Part shown: piece by piece, positions 11,284 to 21,070 of the stretch
How the letters are laid out: each line of letters opens with the position of its first letter
Position numbering within the stretch: position 1 is the first letter of the stretch
Source: Theristus sp. LFF4_11
Lineage: Eukaryota; Nematoda; Chromadorea; Monhysterida; Xyalidae
DNA length: 38,787 nucleotides
Assembly (NCBI GenBank): GCA_030248135.1
Contig: JASANC010004420.1
Coordinates: forward strand, 1-38,787
Direction of reading: 5' to 3'
Made by a program: the position numbers and the translations under genes
Notes under the pieces: generated by a model
Told to the model about the DNA's origin: nothing
The model's input: only the letters and a program-made list of their open reading frames with translations
The model's database searches: none

Positions 11284-11612
11284 ATCGGGCTCGACCCCTG
11301 GTTATCAATCACGAAAACTGTCACACACGACGAAACATTAACAAATAAAATAACTAGCGAGAATCAAACTCATGACTGCCCGATCAAAACTGTTCAAAAC
11401 AAAACAGATAATCCACTTCATCGACGATACGGATACGAACTCAAACTGCCGCACAATCTCAGTGCACAAGACGAAACTCGACTGGCTTCTGAAGTTTCTG
11501 ACGTATTAACAAAAGAAATCCTGAAAGAACACAAAAGGATTAGCAACGGAACACCACAAACATTTTCCGACCACAAGCAGGGCAATGTTGGCAAGTTTAG
11601 AAAAAGTTGAAG
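11284..11612 (+). pseudogene. ATG-less open frame with protein-like composition, unrecognised
   Basis: An open frame of about 108 codons runs from just after a TAA to a TGA at 11610-11612 and contains no early methionine. Its composition is that of an ordinary soluble protein (for example ETRLASEVSDVLTKEILKEH and YGYELKLPHNLSAQD), quite unlike the low-complexity frames around it. It lies directly beside a poly-C array and before a non-LTR retrotransposon fragment on the other strand. It may be a captured exon or a fragment of a transposon protein. I do not recognise the family. Confidence 0.35.
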
Positions 11613-11777
11613 TGAAAGGGGACATTGAACACAATGTAATTGTTTGTTTGTTTTTCTTTTTCTTTTTTTTTAAAGCAAGAATGTTTAATGGACCTAAGAT
11701 GAATTTATCAATTCGCAAAGTTTTTCTCAATGGGAAAGGAAGAGCAACGGAGAGCGGCATCCCCAGGTCCACGGAAA

Positions 11778-11972
11778 TCAAGCCAGAAGGGAGGGGAAAC
11801 GTGTCGCAATAAATTTATGGATGAGTTGAGATTCGTTTGCAATAAGCCTATTTTTGAAAGAAGAGGTTGAGGGAGCTGAGACTGTGTCTTGATTCAGACT
11901 GTTCCAGAGTTGGATGGTTCGCACGGCCCAAGCACCAGCTCTAATTGACGTCTTTACAGGCGGTGTGTTCAA
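11778..11972 (-). pseudogene. Fragment of a non-LTR retrotransposon reverse transcriptase, C-terminal end
   Basis: The translation contains IQLWNSLNQDTVSAPSTSSF followed by KNRL. This is the short motif (IWNSLP..VV.A.S...FK.RL) that closes many LINE-type ORF2 proteins just after the reverse transcriptase domain. Nothing else of the polymerase can be found upstream (rightwards), so this is a 5'-truncated relic, the usual fate of LINE insertions. It is the only retroelement coding trace seen in the window. Confidence 0.6.
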
Positions 11973-12039
11973 TTTATGTTGATGACCTCTAGTACCAAAT
12001 TCCCCTTGGTGAACCTCAAAGAAGTTTTTCTAAGGCAAA

Positions 12040-12675
12040 AATTTGTATTACCCGTGCGATCCCGTGCACCCCCCCCTTCACGAAATTTTTCTGCCAGTGC
12101 ACCCCCCCCTCAGGAAAATTTGCTGCCCGTGCACCCCCCCCTCACCGAGAAGGTACCTGACCCCCCCCCGCTCAAAGTTGGCAAACACCCCCCCCCCCCT
12201 CACCCAAGGTCCCGCTTTCGCTACTGGGTGCGGGGGGGGGGGGGTGTCGGCCAAATTTTCGTGGGGGGGGGTCCGATGGGGGGGTGCCCGGTTTTAGGGG
12301 GGGGTGGCACGGTGCCCCCCAACCCCCCACCCCACCAGTAGCGAAAGCGGGACCTCGGGTGAGGGGGTGGTGTTTGCCTAATTTTAGAGGGGGGGTCAGG
12401 TGCCTTCTCGGTGAGGGGGGGGTGCACGGGCAGCAAATTTTCCTGAGGGGGGGGGGGTGCACTGGCAGAAAAATTTCGTGAGGGGGGGGGGTGCACGGGA
12501 TCGCACGGGTAATACCAAATTTTTGCCTTAGAAAAACACAGAAATTCTTGTAAAATACAGAATATTTTGTGCAAACAAGCTGCTTGTTTGGTCAGAAACA
12601 ACAAAATCTATGCAGGGACAGACACAAACGTCAAGAAAAATGCAAAAATTACGGTATTTTTGGAAAAAATTACCA
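12040..12675. repeat. Poly-G/C block of the GTGCACGGG family, two opposed halves
   Basis: The left half (12040-12235) is the C-rich inverse of the family and the right half (12236-12675) is the G-rich direct form, so the block is a loose palindrome. The right half ends with the same 180-bp tail as 6046-6377. At 12180-12228 it contains the uninterrupted sequence GGCAAACACC, C-run, TCACCCAAGGTCCCGCTT, which is the empty-site version of the target of the hAT element at 16256. Confidence 0.75.
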
Positions 12676-12686
12676 CCGTAAGGGGG

Positions 12687-14896
12687 CTTGCGGACAAAAG
12701 ACCGCACGTGCCAAAAGACCGCAGATTTGAGATTTTTTTGTGACCAAAAGACCGCAGATGCTATCAAACCAAAATACCGCACGTGCCAAAAGACCGCACC
12801 AAAATCATTCACTGCGTACGTGATTATGATATGTTTTTTGTGTTTATTTTGTCTTCCTATTCTTTTTTATTCCTCAAAAATCATTGATTGAGCCGTCGAT
12901 CCTTGAAATCGGCCGAGCACAGCGCCGGCAGAGTCGCGTGACAGGTCGGCGCACAAGACACATGTCGTGAAGCACAAACAACGAACACATAACGTCGTCC
13001 AGATCACGATTTCCTTGGCCGATTTTGGCAATCCATGGCTCAATCAACTCAGCAGAGCAGCGGGAACACGTTGATATGTCGTTTGTTGTTGTTTTATTCA
13101 GCATCGGTTGCTTTGCAATAAAAAAGTGTGAAAAACGACAAAACCCAAACTTATTGTGATTTTGTTTTTTTTGGTTTTTGAAAAAATGATTGAAACTAAC
13201 TACAAGCAACACATCATCGTGTTGCCGGTGTGCTGCTGAATTGATTGAGCGGTCGTTCGTCGAAATCGGTCAAGCACAGCGCCGGCAGTGCTGCGTGACA
13301 GGTCGGCGCGCGCGACACACACGGTGAAACGAGCAGATTGTCAACAGAAAACGTCGCCCAGCTCACGATTCCCCCGGCCAATTTTCATGATCCATCACTC
13401 AATCAACTCAGCAGAGCAGCGGGAACACGTTCATATGTCGTTTGTTGTTGGTTCTTGTTTTATTCAGCGTCGGTTGCTTTGCAATAAAAAAAAGTGTGAA
13501 AAACGACAAAACACAAATTTATTGTGATTTTGGGTTTTTTGGTTTTTGAAAAAAATGATCGGAACTAACCACAAGCGACACATCATCGTGTTGCCGGTGT
13601 TCTGCTGAATTGATTGAGCGGTCGTTCGTCGAAATCGGTCAAGCACAGCGCCGGCAGTGCTGCGTGACAGGTCGGCGCGCGCGACACACACGGTGAAACG
13701 AGCAGATTGTCAAGAGAAAACGTCGCCCAGCTCACGATTCCCCCAGCCGATTTTCATGATCCATCACTCAATCAACTCAGCAGAGCAGCGGGAACACGTT
13801 GATATGTTGTTTGTTGTTGGTTCTTGTTTTATTCAGCGTCGGTTGCTTTGCAATAAAAAAAGTGTGAAAAACGACAAAACACAAAATTTATTGTGATTTT
13901 GGATTTTTTTGGTTTTTGAAAAAAAATGATCGGAACTAACCACAAGCGACACATCATCGTGTTGCCGGTGTTCTGCTGAATTGATTGAGCGGTCGTTCGT
14001 CGAAATCGGTCAAGCACAGCGCCGGCAGTGCTGCGTGACAGGTCGGCGCGCGCGACACACACGGTGAAACGAGCAGATTGTCAACAGAAAACGTCGCCCA
14101 GCTCACGATTCCCCCAGTCGATTTTCATGATCCATCACTCAATCAACTCAGCAGAGCAGCGGGAACACGTTGATATGTCGTTTGTTGTTGGTTCTTGTTT
14201 TATTCAGCGTCGGTTGCTTTGCAATAAAAAAAGTGTGAAAACGACAAAACACAAATTTATTGTGATTTTGGGTTTTTTGGTTTTTGAAAAAATGATCGGA
14301 ACTAACCACAAGCGACACATCATCGTGTTGCCGGTGTTCTGCTGAATTAATTGAGCGGTCGTTCGTCGAAATCGGTCAAGCACAGCGCCGGCAGTGCTGC
14401 GTGACAGGTCGGCGCGCGCGACACACACGACACACGGTGAAACGAGCAGATTGTCAAGAGAAAACGTCGCCCAGCTCACGATTCCCCCAGCCAATTTTGA
14501 TAATCCATGAGAAATTATCAAACAAAAGTGAGCTTTGAAGGCTGTGTCCACAATCATTTTTACTATTTGGCCGTGTTCCAAATCCACTGAACCCCGAAAA
14601 CGCTATTTGGCCGTGTTCCAAATCCACTGAACGAAGAAAAACATTTTTGTTGCGTAAAAGTGAAACTCGATAAAATGAACAAACGAAAACAACACAATTT
14701 ATCACAAGAAATGATACGAATGTTGCTTGGTGCAATTGTAAAATCGACATAGAATCAGCGGAACCGACTTTCTAAATGCTCGTGCGGTCTTTTGGCACGT
14801 GCGGTATTTTGGTTCCACACCAATCTGCGATATTTTGGTCTTGCGGTCTTTTGGCACGTGCGGTCTTTTGGTACGTGCGGTCTTTTGTCTATGATT
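12687..14896. mobile_element. Foldback element with CCAAAAGACCGCACGTG arms and an internal satellite
   Basis: The left arm (about 12687-12812) holds repeats of CAAAAGACCGCACGTGCC; the right arm (about 14775-14890) holds the inverse, GGCACGTGCGGTCTTTTG. CCGTAAGGGGG occurs directly on both sides (12676-12686 and 14897-14907), a 9-11 bp duplication as made by Mutator-like transposases. The reverse-complement locus at 9853-9863 carries the same target once (CCGTGAGGGGG), with host sequence continuing across it. No transposase is encoded; the interior is a ~370-bp tandem array plus a 30-bp direct duplication (GGCCGTGTTCCAAATCCACT) near 14570-14630. Confidence 0.8.
12887..14510. repeat. ~370-bp tandem satellite, about 4.4 copies
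   Basis: The phrase TTGATTGAGC(G/C)GTCG recurs near 12887, 13241, 13611, 13982 and 14349, giving periods of about 354, 370, 371 and 367 bp. The three central units are nearly identical; the first is diverged and the last is cut off at about 14510. Each unit contains CAGCGCCGGCAGTGCTGCG, CAGCAGAGCAGCGGGAACAC and an AT-rich CAATAAAAAAAGTGTGAAAA part. A ~75-codon frame repeats in the units but is not conserved in the first one, so I treat it as non-coding. Confidence 0.88.
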
Positions 14897-15472
14897 CCGT
14901 AAGGGGGGGTGCGATCCCGTGTTTTCTCGCGGAGGGGGGTGGGGGGAGTCTAGTACCCGTGTCGAGGTAAAGGGGGGGAGGGGGGGTACACGGGTATCTG
15001 ATCTGCCCGTGCACGGGCAGGATTTTCGGCTGAGGGGGGGGTGGACCCCCCCCCCACCCCCCCCGCACTTTCGCGCCTGCCCCCGCGGGTCTCGGGTGCG
15101 CTGGGGGGCAGTAGCGAAAGCGGGTCCTCGGGTGAGGGGGGGGGGGGTGTTTGCCTAATTTTAGAGGGGGGGGGGGTCAGGTGCCAGGTGCCTTCTCGGT
15201 CAGGGGGGGTGCACGGGTAGCAAATTTTCTTGAGGGCCGGGTGCACTGGCACCTGGCAGAAAAATTTCGTGAGGGGGGGGGTGCACGGGATCGCACGGGT
15301 AATACCAAATTTTTGCTTTAGAAAAACACAGAAATTCTTGTGAAATACAGAATATTTTGTGCAAACAAGCTGCTTGTTTGGTCAGAAACAACAAAATCTA
15401 TGCAGGGACAGACACAAACGTCAAGAAAAATGCAAAAATTACGGTATTTTTGGAAAAAATTGAGATGAGGGC
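14897..15472 (+). repeat. Poly-G block of the GTGCACGGG family, copy 3
   Basis: It contains GCAGTAGCGAAAGCGGGTCC, then GTTTGCCTAATTTTAGAGG, then the GTGCACGGG spacers and the conserved tail ending TTTTTGGAAAAAATTGAGAT. It closely repeats 12340-12675 in the same orientation. The stretch GTGCCAGGTGCC and the inserted CACCTGGCA are local duplications absent from the other copies. Confidence 0.7.
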
Positions 15473-16219
15473 TGCAGGTCGATCCGGTACCGGTCGATCC
15501 GGTACGGTCGATCCGGTACCGGTCGATCCGGTACCTGGCAATTTTCTAGGGCGGTCGATCCGGTACCAGGTCGATCCGGTACTCGGTCGATCCGGTACCA
15601 ATTGAAATTTTCCGCTGTTTTACGGGTTTTTAGCGTTCAATTCGTTATGTTTTCGATTTTTCTTTGGTTGATTGTTTATACGATTGTTGATGATACGATA
15701 TGAGACGACGACGACTTGCGACACTTGGTTGGTTTTGGAAATCGTAATCTGATTCTGAAAAAAGCAAAACAAGTATACCATATGTTTTTTTTATTTTCTG
15801 AACTATTTTCCAGAAGAATAAAGCTCCAAGACGGTGAAAATTTGCAAAATTATCAGCTCAGCAAAAAAAGGAGAACAAAATAAAAATATGAAGACTGATT
15901 CGGTTCTCTTTTGGAGTTGAGTAAAAATGTCTGTTGTTTTTATTTTCATATTTCCCGCGAAAAAACCTGCGGTAAAATGTTTCAGACATCAGATAAATGA
16001 GAGAAACGAAGAAACATGGAAAACAAATCAGAAACAAATTGAATTGAATGCTAAAACAGTTGAAAATTTCAATTGGTACCGGATCGACCGAGTACCGGAT
16101 CGACCTGGTACCGGATCGACCTGGTACCGGATCGACCGCCCTAGAAAATTGCCAGGTACCGGATCGACCGGTACCGGATCGACCGTACCGGATCGACCGG
16201 TACCGGATCGACCGCATGC
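15473..16219. mobile_element. Foldback element with CGGTCGATCCGGTAC arms
   Basis: The left arm (15476-15600) is a tandem of a ~16-bp unit, GGTCGATCCGGTACC, broken once by TGGCAATTTTCTAGGGC. The right arm (16075-16215) is its reverse complement, including the same break (GCCCTAGAAAATTGCCA). The arms continue inward as CAATTGAAATTTTC and CTGTTTTA. The centre (15630-16045) is AT-rich and non-coding. I found no target duplication; the flanks are two opposed copies of the poly-G family. Confidence 0.82.
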
Positions 16220-16255
16220 CCTCTAAAATTAGGCAAACACCCCCCCCCCCTCACC

Positions 16256-17312
16256 TAGGGTTAGGGGCTTTGAAAAAAAAATTTTTTTTTTATTTTTTTT
16301 TCGTTTTTTTTGAAAAAAAAAATTTGGATTTTTTTTTCAAACTTAAAAAAAAAATTGAAAATTTTTTTTTCTACTTTGCTCTGAAAATTTGATTTATGGC
16401 ATAATTTTTTGAAAGTTCAAACCAAATTTTCTTCCCAACTTCTTTGTGTGCTTAGGTACATGTCATTATTTGGTCATTTTGACCGACGTACTCCATGTTT
16501 TTCGATTTGGATGACTTCTAGAGTCAATTTTTAGCGTTGAAATGACTTAACTGAATTGAAATATCGTTTCAGAAATCGTTTTCTTGCAACTTAGAACATG
16601 TTTTTTCAGTCGGTAGGCCATGAGATGAACATGATATCTTGTTGATTGGCGTACGTTATAGGTCTACAATGGAGTTGTGCGATATATTGTTAAACAATTG
16701 GAGCGGGGATGTTGGTTAATACCACATCACACGACCGTTTTTCAGATACCCGATAACATGGCCACATGTTAAAACTTGCGTGCTGAGCTAAACTAACGTG
16801 TTAAACTTGCGTCTGTCAGTTGCCCGCAACGTGATCGCGAAATCATGGTACGTGTTTTCGATACGATGATTTGAAGAGTGGGCTCTCGCCATGTGGCAGA
16901 TAGCATAGCTGGTTGAACCTGAAAGTAAGTGTCTTGGGGGGGGGGGGGCGACCGGGTCGACAGGGGTTGCCGACTTAGCTACAGCAAACAGGAATTTTTG
17001 AACACAGTCAAATTTTGGTAATTTTCTAAAGAGGAACAACTAAGAACGGTTCAATATTCAAGTACACGTCGAAAATTGTCCTGTTTTACTGTTGAAAATG
17101 CAACTTTCGCTCTATGAAATGGACATAATTTCAATAAAACACGATTTTCGCTCTTATAGTTTTCCGGATCGTTCTGAAAATAGTCTAGATGAACTCAGCT
17201 CGACGAGACGCTTCGAACAAACCTAACTTGTAAAAAAAATTTTTTTTTAAAAAAAAAATTTTTTTTTTTTAATTTAAAAAAAAATCCGGATTTTTTTTTT
17301 CCCCTAACCCTA
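16256..17312. mobile_element. hAT-like element 3, full copy of the 1-kb family (copy C)
   Basis: Ends TAGGGTTAGGGG and CCCCTAACCCTA are perfect inverse repeats. An exact 8-bp duplication CCCTCACC flanks it (16248-16255 and 17313-17320). The unoccupied target is present at 12180-12228 and, inverted, near 12340-12390 and 15110-15160. Copies A (4430-5645), B (6378-8505) and a fragment at 23951-24089 belong to the same family. There is no coding capacity. Confidence 0.92.
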
Positions 17313-17476
17313 CCCTCACCCGAGGTCCCGCTTTCGCTACTGTTTGCAAAAGTTGATGAAATGTTATTTTTCAAACGCAATCCGCTACCGGTTTCACTTT
17401 GCAGTTCTGCAAATCTCGCCCCCTAATCGGGGTCAGCTATCCGTTCTCCTTGCAACCGTCCCTCCCCGCTCCCCAC

Positions 17477-18196
17477 TAGGGTTGTTAAAAAAAACAAAAA
17501 TCGTCATTTTTGTTCATTTTTTTTTAAATTTTTTTTTTTTTTAAATTTCAAAAATCAAAGTTGTGCTAAATCAATCAGGGAGTCCGAAGAACCACATATG
17601 ATATGCAAGCGCCTCCCGAATGACTCCCGTATGGCGGAACTTTGCAGATTTTGTTTTGGTGACCTCAATTACCCCTTTTCCAAACCGTCACCATGCCTCT
17701 TCTTGTGTTTTGACCTCCAAAACGTCACTAATTGTCCCCAGCTAAGCTAATGCTAAAGTGAAGACAAACATACCGCCTTGAAATTCGATCAATTCTTCTG
17801 ATGGTGTCGCGACGACACGACACGAAGCAGCAACCAGACAACGTAGCGCTTGCAAACGGAGCAGCGAGCACAATCGGACGCTCTGCGAGGCGAATCGTCA
17901 CCTTATCTGCATCGGAAATGGTAGGCTAAGCTTTGGGACGCTCAAAAAACTTCATCGCAGATGTTGTCGAAGCCTAAAATCAGTCGGTAAAACGGCCCAA
18001 AATCGACTGCTAAAGGTTTTACGAGGTATAATCAAAGAAAATTTTTGTTGAACTTTCGAAAAATTGTGCCAAAATTGAGGTTTTCAGAGCATATTAGAGG
18101 AAAATTTTTCGAATTAAAAAAAAAAAATCGGCATTTTTGTTTTTTTAATCACTTTTTTTAAAAAAAATTTTTTTTCATTTTTGTTTAACAACCCTA
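17477..18196. mobile_element. Non-autonomous hAT-like element 4
   Basis: Ends TAGGGTTGTTAAAAAAAACA and TGTTTAACAACCCTA are inverted and flanked by an exact 8-bp duplication CTCCCCAC (17469-17476 and 18197-18204). The interior near 18030-18100 shares GAACTTTCGAAAAATT and TTTTCAGAGCA with the subterminal part of element 3, so the two families are distantly related. Confidence 0.9.
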
Positions 18197-18445
18197 CTCC
18201 CCACACCTACACGGTCACTGCCCAGTCTTTGTTTTCAATTTATTGAACGTGCTGCCCTGGAAACCAATAAAAGCGAAATTGATTTGATTTGAAACAAAAA
18301 ATTGGATAGCATTGGGTGGCAAAAATAGCAAATTGGGTCGGTTGTATGCCCGAAAACAGCATTTTACGCTGCTCAAAATTACTAATTTTGATGTATTTCC
18401 TATTTTGAGTTCAAGAAGCCAAGTTCTGGAAAGTTTAGGAGCTGG

Positions 18446-20619
18446 GGCCTTTAACAAAACCACGGAGGCAACACGGAACACGGAGGCTGCATGCTTAACA
18501 AAACCACGGAGGCAACACGGAGGCTGCGTGCAGCTAAAGTGACCCATATTTTATATGCACACAACACGCTGCGCACCTTTAACAAAACCACGGAACACGG
18601 AGGCACGCGGATTTGGGGAGATTTGGGGACAGGACAAATCCGTCCCCGTCCAAAATAAATTTATGTTTTTGTTAAATAAACAAAGATCTAGATAAATAAA
18701 TAAAGGCGCAATAAAGCAAAGCTAAATGTCAAAACTAGACTTCAAGGATTACGGTAGCTCTCCAACGGGTCTCGACACGATTTTTTAAAAACGTCCCTGA
18801 TTGCCAGCAAAAGCTACTCTTTTGGTGGACACCGTTCATATGATTGCAACAAGCAGTCTTCTGTTTGAAGTTCGGGCACACGGGTTACGGTAGCAGTAGT
18901 TTTGGGTCTTGACACGATGATGCTGAAAACTGCTTTGTTTCTTGCGAATAACAGTTGAAACCATTTAGAAACATGCCGCATTATCACAGAACGTCAAAAA
19001 TCGGATTTTAAGGAGTACGGTAACTCTGCTGTGGGTCTCGACACGATTTTTTAAAAACGTTCTTTTATTGCCAAGAACTGTTACTAGAATGGTGGATACC
19101 GTTCACATGATTGCATGAAACAGTCATGTTGTAGTGTTCATGTTTTGACATTTCTAACAGCTTTCACGTTTACCGTAACACTGTGTTGATTATTGATGTT
19201 CATAATGTTAAACTACTCTTTATGTTAATGTTCAACACATGCAACGTTATTGGTGATCCTTGTATTAATGCATTTATTCTATGCGTTTCTATTGATTCAA
19301 CAGTTCTCATACTCTCTTGACAACCAAATAAACTCTTCCAAGCATAAAAGCTTCGGAACGATTGTTTGTTGGCTGTCGACACGCAACGTTATTGTCGCGT
19401 GTCGCCTCAGTAACAAGGCGACTGCGCGACATAGTTCGGCGCTCGTTCGTTTGAACTGGGCGCTTGGGCGACATAGGCGAAGCACCGTTAGTTTTATGAA
19501 ATAATAACAACTACTCGTTGAGTACGTTTTATCTAGCACGTTTTAGCTTTGCCTGTGTCAGTCGCCCACTTTAACCGTGAAACCGTTTGTAACCATATAA
19601 ACAACACCTACACAAGTAATCTGAACGTTTATTCATAATAGTCACACATCTAACAAATAAGAATGGGTGACCGAAACCGAAATCCGCATGATGTGAAGTT
19701 GGCCCCGCCTCTGAGTTGTACAGACAAGGAGGCTGGCGGTCCTCTTATGCGGTGCACTTGTTTGACTGCCAGCGGCCAGGCCTGCGTAGCTTTCCGCGGA
19801 GCGTGGACGCCCGCGAGTGCCTCACAAATAAAACATGAACACTATAATATGTCTCAAGTAAGGTCCCACGGGTTACGGTAGCTGTGCGGTTACGTTCGGT
19901 CTTGACACGAAGTTGCTGAAAACTACTTTGTTTCTTGTGAATAACAGTTGTTTCTTGCAATCATGTGAACGGTGTTCATCAATTTTGTATTTTCCTGGAA
20001 ATAAAAGGCAGTTTAAAAAAATCGCGTCGAGACCCACACAGCAGAGTTACCGTATTCTTTGAACTCAAGTTTTGACATTCTGTGAAAACGCTGCGTGTTT
20101 CTAATTGGTTTCAACTGTTATTCGCAAGAAACAAAGTAGTTTTCAGCATCATCGTGTCAAGACCCAAAACTACCGCTACCGTAACCCGTGTGCCCAAACT
20201 TCAAACAGAAGACTGTTTGTTGGAATCATATGAACGGTGTCCACCAATAGAGTAGCTTTTGCTGGCAATCAGGGACGTTTTTAAAAAATCGTGTCGAGAC
20301 CCGTTGGAGAGCTACCGTAATCCTTGAAGTCTAGTTTTGACATTTAGCTTTGCTTTGCTTTATTGCGCCTTTATTTATTTATTTGTTTATTTAACAAAAA
20401 CATAATTTTTTTTGGACGGGGACGGATTTGTCCTGTCCCCAAATCTCCCCAAATCCGCGTGCCTCCATGTTCCGTGGTTTTGTTAAAGGTGCGCAGCGTG
20501 TTGTGTGCATATAAAATATGGGTCACTTTAGCTGCACGCAGCCTCCGTGTTGCCTCCGTGGTTTTGTTAAGCGTGCAGCCTCCGTGTTCCGTGTTGCCTC
20601 CGTGGTTTTGTTAAAGGCC
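18446..20619. mobile_element. Mutator-like foldback element with ~700-bp inverted arms
   Basis: The element begins GGCCTTTAACAAAACCACGG and ends with the exact inverse. A 9-bp direct duplication AGGAGCTGG flanks it (18437-18445 and 20620-20628), as expected for a Mutator-type insertion. The arms are about 700 bp and largely alike: TTAACAAAACCACGGAGGCA repeats, GGGGACAGGACAAATCCGTC, CTAAATGTCAAAACTAGAC, and ACGGTAGCTCTCCAACGGGT. Inside the arms, variants of TACGGTA..CT..GGGTCTCGACACGA recur several times. The unique centre is about 19100-19870. No transposase frame was found. Confidence 0.88.
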
Positions 20620-20628
20620 AGGAGCTGG

Positions 20629-20717
20629 GAAGCATTCGGTTTTTTATGGTTTTAAAACGGAAAAGAAACCGTTTTTTTTCTTGGCAATATAAAAAACCGG
20701 TTTTTTTACCAACCCTA
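20629..20717. mobile_element. Right end of a further hAT-like element (element 6)
   Basis: The sequence CGGTTTTTTATGGTTTTAAA ... ACCGGTTTTTTTACCAACCC and CTA has the composition and terminus of the other hAT-like elements. Its left end is not recognisable before the foldback insertion at 18446, so this is a partial or disrupted copy. It ends only 38 bp before the SPTSS start codon and could contribute to that gene's promoter. Confidence 0.5.
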
Positions 20718-20754
20718 GTTAGGACTGAACAACTCGACAAATAAAACAACCAAC

Positions 20755-21003
20755 ATGGAGAGCTGCGAATTTACAAGAACAAACAAATCGCAATCGCAAC
20801 CAAGTGGATCGTCATCGTCATTCGTTCGTCAATTCATTCACAAACTTTATTTTGTCTATTTTCAATATACTCTTGTGACCGGTATTATGATTCTGGAACC
20901 GTGGGAGCGCGCCATATTCAATTCGTTTATGATTATCGTTTTGTGCTCAATGTTCTATGGTGCGATCTCGTATTTCGGATTGTTCTCGTCGGCCTCAGTT
21001 TAA
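20755..21003 (+). CDS. Small subunit of serine palmitoyltransferase (SPTSSA/SPTSSB-like)
   Basis: An intronless 82-codon frame. Residues from about 34 on contain QYTLVTGIMILEPWERAIFN, matching the family core (YYQYLLVT...LEPWER.VFN), then a second hydrophobic stretch (SFMIIVLCSMFYGAISYFG). Small SPT subunits are ER membrane peptides of 70-80 residues that bind the LCB1-LCB2 serine palmitoyltransferase dimer, raise its activity and set acyl-CoA choice, at the first step of sphingolipid synthesis. The N-terminus is longer and Ser-rich compared with vertebrate forms. The stop at 21001-21003 is 67 bp before the EMC1 start codon on the same strand, and no AATAAA occurs in that gap. I cannot say whether it is closer to A or B. 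Confidence 0.87.
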   Translation: MESCEFTRTNKSQSQPSGSSSSFVRQFIHKLYFVYFQYTLVTGIMILEPWERAIFNSFMIIVLCSMFYGAISYFGLFSSASV

Positions 21004-21070
21004 TTCATGAATAGAGTTGACGCAAAATTGTTCCAACGTTCGTCGTAAAATATTGACAGAGTATTTTTTA

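Noticed and set aside
13288..14345. Repeated ~79-codon frames in the 370-bp satellite
   Set aside because: The frame is kept only in the near-identical central units, is lost in the diverged first unit, and has competing frames on the minus strand.
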